From an uncultured Pelagibacteraceae bacterium (lineage in GTDB: Bacteria > Pseudomonadota > Alphaproteobacteria > Pelagibacterales > Pelagibacteraceae): a stretch of DNA of 56,151 nucleotides. The translations under genes were made by a program, and so were the position numbers. Positions 49,798 to 56,151 of this stretch are shown here, in pieces. How positions within the stretch are numbered: the first letter of the stretch is position 1; each line of letters starts with the position of its first letter. Below the pieces are notes generated by a model. The model was not told where the DNA came from and did not search any database. It saw nothing but the letters and a program-made list of their open reading frames with translations. The stretch spans positions 1 through 56,151 of the forward strand of contig CACJBW010000007.1 in the NCBI GenBank assembly GCA_902591775.1, given 5' to 3'.

Positions 49798-50814
49798 TTA
49801 TAGGATACCGTTAGCTTTCATGTAAGCTTTATGAATCTCTATAAGAGCAGCAGCTTCTGGAGACTTTTTCTTCCATTCTTCCCAAGCGCCAAGTGCAGCT
49901 TGTCTGAATTTAAGTCTGTCTTCTCTAGACCAGTCATGAAGAGTAACACCCATTTCTTGTAAAGCTTTTACAGCTTCTGCGTTTTTTCTTTCAACCAAGC
50001 TAGTGATAGTTCTACCACAGATTTCGATTGCAGCTAACATCGCACCTTGTTCATGAGGCTTTAACTTATTCCAAACTTTAGTGTTACAAGCTAAGTGGTC
50101 AGCTGGCATAGAGTGGAAACCTGGATATGTAGCATATTTGTTTTGCTCATAGTGTCCACCAGCATAGTTTGTAGCTAACGATGAATAGTCAGCACCATCG
50201 ATTAGACCAGTTTGTAAAGCAGTTGGAACTTCACCGAAATCCATAACGATTGGTTTAGCTCCTAATGCTGTAAAGATCATACTTTCCATTCCTGGAGGTG
50301 ATCTAAATTTAAAGTCTTTTAGTGAAGCAACATCTGGAATTGGTCTGCTAGAAATTAAAGATTCATGTCCTGGTATCCACCAACCAATTAATGTCATTCC
50401 ATATTTATTATAAAGTGCATCTACAGCTTCTTGAGCTCCTGGGAAATTCAAGAATTCGTATTGTTGATATGGGTTATCATATCCACCCATTACATCTCCT
50501 GCAAATTGGAATGCAGCATTTTTACCAGTTTGATAACCAGCACCTGTCATATCACAGTCAATAATTCCAGTTTGTGCAGAGTTAAATACCTCAGCAGACT
50601 TACCTGTTACAGATGACGAATAGAACATTTGTACTTTTAAGCTTCCCCCAGAGAACTTTTCTACATTCTTAGCAAATTGAGCTGCAACTTCACCATTTGG
50701 TGAGCTTGCTGTGAAGTGAGTTTCTATTTTAAGAGTTTTTGCGTGAGCAGAACCAAATAAAGCAATAGATACTACGGCAATAGCAGCTGTTAGTTTAGTT
50801 ATTAATTTTAACAT
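49798..50814 (-). CDS. dctP: TRAP transporter substrate-binding protein (DctP family)
   Basis: A 338-residue protein with a signal peptide (hydrophobic 8-21, cleavage near AHA-KT). DctP-family features: IETHFTASSPNGEVAAQFAK, the FRSPPGMESMIFTALGAKPI segment with the Arg that salt-bridges the ligand carboxylate, and EVPTALQTGLIDGADY. This predicts an organic acid ligand, such as a uronate or aldonate. First gene of the TRAP operon, preceded by a roughly 120-base promoter region. Confidence 0.92.
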   Translation of the reverse strand: MLKLITKLTAAIAVVSIALFGSAHAKTLKIETHFTASSPNGEVAAQFAKNVEKFSGGSLKVQMFYSSSVTGKSAEVFNSAQTGIIDCDMTGAGYQTGKNAAFQFAGDVMGGYDNPYQQYEFLNFPGAQEAVDALYNKYGMTLIGWWIPGHESLISSRPIPDVASLKDFKFRSPPGMESMIFTALGAKPIVMDFGEVPTALQTGLIDGADYSSLATNYAGGHYEQNKYATYPGFHSMPADHLACNTKVWNKLKPHEQGAMLAAIEICGRTITSLVERKNAEAVKALQEMGVTLHDWSREDRLKFRQAALGAWEEWKKKSPEAAALIEIHKAYMKANGIL

Positions 50815-50915
50815 TATTTCCTCTCAATTGTGTTATTACCTAAATTTAAACACAAAGAGAAAAAGATTTCAAATAAAAGAAAGAATTTGTTTATATATAA
50901 TATATATAATTTTAA

Positions 50916-50926
50916 TGGTACAACCT
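50916..50926. promoter_or_regulatory. Possible GntR/FadR-type operator upstream of dctP
   Basis: TGGTACAACCT at 50916-50926 contains the GT-N3-AC core used by many FadR-type GntR regulators of sugar-acid operons. It lies in the leader of the TRAP operon, next to an AT-rich TATATATT stretch that could be the -10 region. No GntR gene is visible in the window; a short motif can arise by chance. Confidence 0.2.
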
Positions 50927-50937
50927 TTAGTCGAATA

Positions 50938-51906
50938 TTAAACCACTTCTGAAAGCAGTGGTTTATTTGAAAAAAAACACTTTAAATTATTAACTGCTAA
51001 CATACTCATTGCTAATCTAGTTTCATGTGTCGCACTACCAACATGAGGTAAGACAAAACAATTATCTAATTCTAAATATCTTTTATCTAGATTTGGTTCA
51101 TTATTAAATACGTCAAGTCCAGCACCATAAATTTTTTTGTTTTTCAAAGCCTCTATTAATGCATCGTCATCTACAGTTGATCCTCTTGATGTATTTATAA
51201 ACACTGAATGTTTTGGAAATAATTTTAAGGTTTCTGAATTGATTATATTTTTTGTTTCCGGAGTAGCAGGAGTATGTAAACTTACATAATCACAATTAGG
51301 TAACATAGATTTTAAATCTGAGTAATAAGCAGCATCTTTTTCAAGATCTTTAGATAATTTATTTCTATTGAAATAAATTATTTTCATATTAAAAGCTCTT
51401 GCTCTATCAGCAACAATCTGACCAATTCTTCCCATTCCTATGATGCCTAAAGTTTTTCCTGTAATTTCATTACCCACCATTAATTTTGTAATATCAGGTT
51501 TATGATCTTTCCAAGTATTTGTTTTAACTAAATTATAAGCCTCTCCAATTCTTCTTGAAGATGCTAAAATTAGTAGAATAGTTATTTCTGCTACAGCATC
51601 ATTTAATACATTCGGTGTATTCGATACTTTTATGTTTTTTTCCTTAGCTGATTGAGTATTTATATTATCATATCCAACTCCAACATGGCCAATTACTTTT
51701 AACCTCCCTGTCAAACTTTCAAAGAAATTCTTATCTAATTTGTCAAAACTTGTTGAAATTAATCCATCATAATTATTTACAAGTTTAATTAATTCCTCAT
51801 ACGGATAAGGTTTGTCATTCAAATTTAAAGTAACATCGAATTCTTGTTTTAATATTTCCTCTGCTCCATCAGAGATTTTTCTAGAAACTAGTATTTTTGG
51901 TTTCAT
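50938..51906 (-). CDS. D-2-hydroxyacid dehydrogenase (glyoxylate/hydroxypyruvate reductase type)
   Basis: A 322-residue enzyme. It has GHVGVGYDNINTQSAKEKNI, the NAD motif GKTLGIIGMGRIGQIVADRA, Arg in FINTSRGSTVDDDALIEAL, Glu in DVFNNEPNLD and the catalytic His in VLPHVGSATHET. GxGxxG followed by FNRN (instead of an acidic residue) suggests NADP preference, which is weak evidence. It could reduce glyoxylate or hydroxypyruvate from sugar-acid breakdown. Shares its upstream border with the IlvD-type gene (stop/start adjacent). Confidence 0.88.
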   Translation of the reverse strand: MKPKILVSRKISDGAEEILKQEFDVTLNLNDKPYPYEELIKLVNNYDGLISTSFDKLDKNFFESLTGRLKVIGHVGVGYDNINTQSAKEKNIKVSNTPNVLNDAVAEITILLILASSRRIGEAYNLVKTNTWKDHKPDITKLMVGNEITGKTLGIIGMGRIGQIVADRARAFNMKIIYFNRNKLSKDLEKDAAYYSDLKSMLPNCDYVSLHTPATPETKNIINSETLKLFPKHSVFINTSRGSTVDDDALIEALKNKKIYGAGLDVFNNEPNLDKRYLELDNCFVLPHVGSATHETRLAMSMLAVNNLKCFFSNKPLLSEVV

Positions 51907-53685
51907 CTAATGGGAGTTTCTTAAAATACCCTTAGTTTTAGTAATATCTAAATATTGATCTCTTGAAATTATACATGCACCATCTTCGAGTTGGCCAACA
52001 TTTGATCTAGAAATTTCTTGCCAAGGAGTCTGATTAGTAAGTTTTTTTATTTTTTTCTTTTTTCTTCTTTTTGTAAATTCTAATTTTGTTATTTGAAGGT
52101 CTACTCTTCTTTTTTTTAAATCTATTGTCATTTTATCACCAGTCTTAACAATTGCTAAATCTCCACCTACTGCAGATTCTGGTGATACATGAAGTATTGA
52201 TGGACTTTCTGAGGTACCGCTCTGTCTACCGTCACCAAGGGTTGGTAAAGCATTTATGCCCTTTTTTAATAATCTATCTGGTGGTTGCATGTTCACCACT
52301 TCAGCAGACCCTGGGTATCCAACAGGTCCACATCCTCTTAATATTAAGATTGAATTTTCGTCAATCTTTAACTTTTTGCTATTTATTCTTTTATGATAAT
52401 CTTCAGGACCTTCAAAAACTACAGCTTTACCTTTAAAGACATTTGGATGTTTAGGATTTGACAAATATCTTTCCCTAAATTCTTTGCTAATAACTGAAGT
52501 TTTCATGATTGCTGATGAAAAGAAATTACCTTTCATAACTAAAAAACCAGCCTTATCAGTTAAATTATCTTTGAAAGTTTTTATTACATCTCTATCGACA
52601 TTGATTTTTTTTCTTAAGTTTTGAGCAACTGTTTTACCTGTTACAGTAATTAAGTTTTGGTGAATTTTTTTATGCTTCATTAATTCTTTCATGATTGCAG
52701 GTATACCGCCTGCTCTGTAAAAACCCTCCATTAAATGTTCTCCAGCAGGTTGACAGTTCGCTAATAAAGGAATTTTGTGTCCTAATTTTTGCCAATTGGA
52801 TAAATCAAATTTTACACCCATGTGTTTTGCAATTGCAATTAGATGAGTAGTACAATTACTTGATGCACCAATAGCACTAGCAACCACAACTGCATTTTCA
52901 AAAGCTTTCTTTGTCATTATTTTAGAGGGTGTAAGATCTTCATGGACCATATTTACAATTCTCGATCCTGTCTCAAAAGAAATTTGTTCTCTTTCTCGAT
53001 AAGGTGCCGGTATCACAGCACATCCAGGTAAAGACATTCCCAACGCTTCCGCCACTGAATTCATTGAGGAAGCAGTACCCATTGTATTGCAATGACCAGG
53101 ACTTGGTGAAGATGCAGCTGCCATATCCATAAATTCCTCGTAATTAATTTCTCCTTTAGCATGTAATCTTCTTGCTTCCCAAATAATGGTTCCTGCTCCA
53201 GCTTTCTTACCCTTGTAATTTCCATCCAGCATTGGGCCGCCAGATAAAACAATTGCAGGAATGTTTACTGTAGCAGCAGCCATTAAAGCTGCGGGAGTAG
53301 TTTTATCACAACCAGTTGTAAGTATTACTCCATCGATTGGATATCCGTAAAGAACTTCGACCAATGATAAATAAGATAAATTTCTGTCCAACATCGCAGT
53401 TGGTTTTTTTCCAGTTTCTTGGATTGGGTGAGTAGGAAATTCCATCGGAATACCACCTGCTCTTCTAATTCCATCTTTAATTCTTTTGCTTAAAGATAAA
53501 AAATGTCTATTGCATGGGGATAAATCGCTACCTGACTGTGCGATACCTATAATTGGATTGCCCGATTGAAGCTCTTCTCTTGTAAGTCCATAATTTAGAT
53601 ATCTTTCTAAATACATGGCTGTCATGCCAGGGTCTTTAGGATCGTCAAACCATTGTTTGCTTCTTAAATTCTTTTTTTTCATCAA
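51907..53685 (-). CDS. IlvD/Edd-family sugar-acid dehydratase
   Basis: A 592-residue Fe-S dehydratase. Iron-sulfur cysteines are at about Cys58 (LSPCNR), Cys126 (TTGCDKTTPA) and Cys199 (PGHCNTMGTA), with the conserved Lys-Thr pair after the second. The KKAGAGTIIWE insertion and length match D-xylonate/L-arabinonate dehydratases rather than dihydroxyacid dehydratase IlvD. It likely forms 2-keto-3-deoxy acids from pentonates or hexonates. The C-terminal region at about 545-557 is a run of Arg and Lys. Divergent from the UxaA gene and just upstream of the D-2-hydroxyacid dehydrogenase. Confidence 0.88.
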   Translation of the reverse strand: MMKKKNLRSKQWFDDPKDPGMTAMYLERYLNYGLTREELQSGNPIIGIAQSGSDLSPCNRHFLSLSKRIKDGIRRAGGIPMEFPTHPIQETGKKPTAMLDRNLSYLSLVEVLYGYPIDGVILTTGCDKTTPAALMAAATVNIPAIVLSGGPMLDGNYKGKKAGAGTIIWEARRLHAKGEINYEEFMDMAAASSPSPGHCNTMGTASSMNSVAEALGMSLPGCAVIPAPYREREQISFETGSRIVNMVHEDLTPSKIMTKKAFENAVVVASAIGASSNCTTHLIAIAKHMGVKFDLSNWQKLGHKIPLLANCQPAGEHLMEGFYRAGGIPAIMKELMKHKKIHQNLITVTGKTVAQNLRKKINVDRDVIKTFKDNLTDKAGFLVMKGNFFSSAIMKTSVISKEFRERYLSNPKHPNVFKGKAVVFEGPEDYHKRINSKKLKIDENSILILRGCGPVGYPGSAEVVNMQPPDRLLKKGINALPTLGDGRQSGTSESPSILHVSPESAVGGDLAIVKTGDKMTIDLKKRRVDLQITKLEFTKRRKKKKIKKLTNQTPWQEISRSNVGQLEDGACIISRDQYLDITKTKGILRNSH

Positions 53686-53718
53686 ATTATAAATATTTTA
53701 TTTCAATTAAATTAATTT

Positions 53719-53739
53719 ATAATGTTTTATAAAACTTAT
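53719..53739. promoter_or_regulatory. Candidate operator between the IlvD/Edd and UxaA genes
   Basis: GTTTTATAAAAC at 53724-53735 is a perfect 12-base palindrome in the 62-base divergent gap. Flanking ATAA and TTAT extend it if one T is left unpaired. The location suits a shared operator for two sugar-acid dehydratases, but A/T content makes chance palindromes common. Confidence 0.25.
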
Positions 53740-53747
53740 ATTGAAAA

Positions 53748-55253
53748 ATGAATAGTCTAATTGTTCTAAATAAAAATGACAATGTTGGCGTAAGTCAATT
53801 CATTATGCCAGAAAAAACAAAAATAAATGATCAGGATATTAGCACTATTGATCCAATACCTTTTGGACATAAAGTTTGTTTAAAACCAATTAAAAAAGGC
53901 GACCCGATAATCAAATATGATCAAATAATAGGATTTGCCTCAAAAAATATAAGTGCAGGCGAGCATGTTCACACTCATAATTTAGAATTCAAAGAATTTG
54001 AAAGAGCCTTTAAAGTAAATAATAAAAAAACAATTGTTGATGAAAATGCAGATACTTTTTTCAACGGAATTTTGAGAGAAAATGGTCAAGTTGCTACAAG
54101 AAACTATATAGGAATTGTAAGTACAGTAAATTGTTCGGCAACAGTAACAAAGATGATTGTTGAAAAGATAAAATATTCAAACATTTTAAATGATTACCCT
54201 AACATAGATGGAATCGTTCCAATTACGCATTCTACTGGATGTGGCATGAATACAGTTAGTGAAGGAATGCAAATGTTTCAAAGAACAATTGATGGTTTTA
54301 AAAATCATCCAAATTTTTCACATGTTTTTGTCATTGGCTTAGGTTGTGAATGCGCACAAGTAAGTTTATTTGATGAGTCTGTCAAAAAACATAACAGGAT
54401 ACATTTTTTAACGATTCAGGATGAGGGTGGCACAAAAAAAATTGTAGATAAAGTCTTATCTCAAATTAAAAATCTGTTATCAGAGGCTAATGATATTAAA
54501 AGAACTCCAGAGTCAGTAAGTCATTTAACTTTAGCTCTTCAATGTGGTGGCTCAGATGGATATTCGGGTATAACTGCAAATCCAGCTTTGGGTGTAGCAG
54601 CTGATATGTTGGTAAAAAAAGGGGGAAGTTCTATATTATCAGAAACTCCTGAAATTTATGGTGCAGAACACCTTTTAATCAATAGAGCAAACTGCCAAGA
54701 AACAGCAGATAAACTTATGAAAAGACTAGAATGGTGGAAGCATTATACTTCAATAAACAATAGTACAATGGACAACAATCCTGCACCAGGAAATAAAAGA
54801 GGTGGCTTAACTACAATTCTAGAAAAATCTCTTGGAGCTGTTGCAAAGGGCGGTAAATCAATTTTAGAAGATGTATTAGAATATGCAGAGCCATTGAAAA
54901 ATAAAGGCTTTAATTTTATGGACTCTCCAGGGTATGATCCAGTTTCTGTGACAGGACAAGTTGCTTCTGGTGCAAATGTCATATGTTTTACTACAGGTAG
55001 AGGTTCTTGCTTTGGATGTAAACCTGTACCAAGTTTAAAATTGTCTACTAATTCTGCAATGTATGAGAAAATGGAAGAAGATATGGATATTAATTGTGGA
55101 ACAATAGCTGAAGGAAAAGAAGATATTGAAGAAGTTGGAAGTAAGATATTTGATCTTGTTGTAAATACCGCTTCAGGAAATAAATCAAAAAGTGAAATTA
55201 ATGGCTACGGTGATGAGGAATTTAATCCTTGGCAAGTAGGCGTTGTAATGTAA
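53748..55253 (+). CDS. UxaA-family altronate/galactarate-type dehydratase
   Basis: A 501-residue protein with a small N-terminal SAF domain (about 10-80: FGHKVCLKPIKKGDPIIKYD, AGEHVHTHN) and the large UxaA/GarD domain (about 105-495). The large domain has ENGQVATRNYIGIVSTVNCS, THSTGCGMN, VIGLGCECAQ, LQCGGSDGYSGITANPALG and TTGRGSCFGCKPVPSLKLST. These Cys and His residues bind the iron centre. The family dehydrates D-altronate, D-galactarate or related acids to 2-keto-3-deoxy acids. It is a single full-length fusion of the UxaA-N and C domains. Divergent from the IlvD/Edd-type gene. Confidence 0.9.
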   Translation: MNSLIVLNKNDNVGVSQFIMPEKTKINDQDISTIDPIPFGHKVCLKPIKKGDPIIKYDQIIGFASKNISAGEHVHTHNLEFKEFERAFKVNNKKTIVDENADTFFNGILRENGQVATRNYIGIVSTVNCSATVTKMIVEKIKYSNILNDYPNIDGIVPITHSTGCGMNTVSEGMQMFQRTIDGFKNHPNFSHVFVIGLGCECAQVSLFDESVKKHNRIHFLTIQDEGGTKKIVDKVLSQIKNLLSEANDIKRTPESVSHLTLALQCGGSDGYSGITANPALGVAADMLVKKGGSSILSETPEIYGAEHLLINRANCQETADKLMKRLEWWKHYTSINNSTMDNNPAPGNKRGGLTTILEKSLGAVAKGGKSILEDVLEYAEPLKNKGFNFMDSPGYDPVSVTGQVASGANVICFTTGRGSCFGCKPVPSLKLSTNSAMYEKMEEDMDINCGTIAEGKEDIEEVGSKIFDLVVNTASGNKSKSEINGYGDEEFNPWQVGVVM

Positions 55254-55280
55254 CTTTTGATTGATTGATAAAAACCTCTA

Positions 55281-56151
55281 ATGTCTAAAAATCCAAAAGC
55301 TTCTTTGTTTAAAGTAATTTTTCTATCTGCTTCTGGTTTTTTTTTATTTGTATGCATGGACTCTACAGCAAAATATTTAGGAAACGTTATGCCTGTTACT
55401 CAAGCAGTATGGGGCAGATTTTTTTTCCATTTTATCGCACTTTGTGTCTATTTTTTACTGTTTAAACCAAAACTAAATTTAACAAGAAACTTTAAAATTC
55501 AAATTGTTAGATCCTTATTAATGGTTACAGCAACATTCTTTATGTTTAACTCATTACAAAGATTTGATTTAGTTGATATATACGTGGTTTTTTTTAGTGC
55601 GCCATTAATTGTTTCGTTATTATCAGCATACTTTTTAAAAGATATTTTATCTCCCAAAGGTATAATTTTAATGTTGTTAAGTTTTGGGTCAATTGTTTAC
55701 GCTTTAGGCCCTAGTATGAAAATATTATCACCGGAGCTAATATTTCCAATAGTTCCACCATTATGTTGGGCACTTTACCAATTCTTTACCAAACTAATTT
55801 CTGGGAACAATGAACCTTTCTCAGCAGTTTTTTATACTGCTGTTACTGGTGCTTTAATTTTTACTATTTATATCTCTTTTAATTGGACACCAATTGAAAA
55901 TAATTTTTATTGGATAGGGTTAGTAGCAATGGGTATTTTTGGTTTCATAAGTCACTTTATAATTATTTATGCGATTCAATTATCAAATTTATCTTTTGTA
56001 ACTAACTTTCAATATTCACAGTTACTATGGTCAACCATAATTAATTTTTTAATTTTTGGTGTGCCTGCAGATATAAGTAAAATTATAGGTCTAATAGGTA
56101 TTATAATTTTTGGAGTTATGTTTATTAGAGTTGAAGGATCAAAAAAGGTTA
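55281..56151 (+). CDS. EamA/DMT-family transporter, truncated by the window end
   Basis: The frame from the ATG at 55281 is open to the last base, giving at least 290 residues. About ten hydrophobic helices, with FVCMDSTAKYLGNVMPVTQA and VWGRFFFHF near the start, typical of EamA permeases that export amino acids or metabolites (or import, in RhaT-like cases). The second repeat (FPIVPPLCWALYQFFTKLIS ... FGFISHFIIIYAIQLS) is complete. It follows the UxaA-type gene by 27 bases and is probably co-transcribed, which hints at moving a sugar acid or product. Only the last few residues are missing. Confidence 0.85.
   Translation, partial: MSKNPKASLFKVIFLSASGFFLFVCMDSTAKYLGNVMPVTQAVWGRFFFHFIALCVYFLLFKPKLNLTRNFKIQIVRSLLMVTATFFMFNSLQRFDLVDIYVVFFSAPLIVSLLSAYFLKDILSPKGIILMLLSFGSIVYALGPSMKILSPELIFPIVPPLCWALYQFFTKLISGNNEPFSAVFYTAVTGALIFTIYISFNWTPIENNFYWIGLVAMGIFGFISHFIIIYAIQLSNLSFVTNFQYSQLLWSTIINFLIFGVPADISKIIGLIGIIIFGVMFIRVEGSKKV

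Noticed and set aside
52040..52075. Frameshift or low-quality sequence at the Arg/Lys run near the end of the IlvD/Edd-type gene
   Set aside because: The frame continues into a normal C-terminus (NVGQLEDGACIISRDQYLD-like end), so the basic run is a real linker that in relatives is also rich in Arg.
1..56151. CRISPR arrays, insertion sequences, prophage or integron features
   Set aside because: No regularly spaced repeats, transposase, integrase, terminase or phage structural genes, and no tRNA-associated junctions, were seen on either strand.

Overview
The window looks like a stretch of an AT-rich, streamlined marine alphaproteobacterium of the SAR11 (Pelagibacterales) type. That is an inference from base composition, lysine- and isoleucine-rich proteins, very short or negative spacing between genes, transporters rich in solute-binding proteins, and gene content (glycine betaine ABC importer, HpsN-like dehydrogenase, TRAP importer). 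I see no rRNA, tRNA, CRISPR array, insertion sequence, phage gene or replication origin. No gap longer than 300 bases lacks a gene. The longest, 24959-25153, holds a 36-residue Cys-rich ORF.

Left part (1-7.4 kb): the end of an epoxide-hydrolase-like gene, an Ldh2/MDH2-type dehydrogenase, an SMR-like membrane protein, a tandem winged-helix regulator preceded by direct repeats, a BASS-family transporter, a phosphate acyltransferase, an HpsN-like sulfopropanediol dehydrogenase and an EamA exporter. HpsN, the Ldh2-type enzyme and the acyltransferase would fit organosulfonate use, but Xsc and sulfo-lyase genes are not seen here.

7.4-16.6 kb: a divergon around 9.58 kb that encodes a complete sugar-type ABC importer (one ATPase, one binding protein, two permeases). 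It is interleaved with two double-domain SnoaL/NTF2-like proteins, a double cupin, a MetE-like protein and a HAD-like protein that has lost its catalytic aspartates. The substrate is unknown. This is one of the two most promising uncharacterised systems.

16.6-26.7 kb: pseudoazurin, an MFS transporter, the ProX-ProV-ProW betaine importer with an unusually long ProW, an alpha/beta hydrolase, an aspartate-racemase-like protein, a 1-Cys peroxiredoxin, an ETHE1-type persulfide dioxygenase, a metallothionein-like mini-protein, and cysE-cysK.

26.8-30.8 kb: a run of eleven small genes with strong ribosome binding sites (NTF2-like, cupin, dimeric alpha/beta-barrel, GYD, DUF1330, a secreted protein and a cupredoxin). 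Several products are strikingly methionine-rich. This is the other main candidate for an undescribed system, perhaps in oxidant or copper handling.

30.8-43.3 kb: a second SMR-like protein, DUF952, an AhpD-like protein, a peptide-type ABC importer, a class I glutamine amidotransferase, an inositol-phosphatase-family enzyme, a gamma-butyrobetaine-hydroxylase-like oxygenase, CcdA and PEP carboxylase.

43.3-56.2 kb: a sugar-acid catabolic island with a lactonase, three unrelated sugar-acid dehydratases (enolase superfamily, IlvD/Edd, UxaA), an FAH-family hydrolase, an SDR, a GlxR-like reductase, a D-2-hydroxyacid dehydrogenase and a TRAP importer. It ends in a truncated EamA gene. All four solute-binding-protein genes in the window are followed by a hairpin before the next transporter gene.
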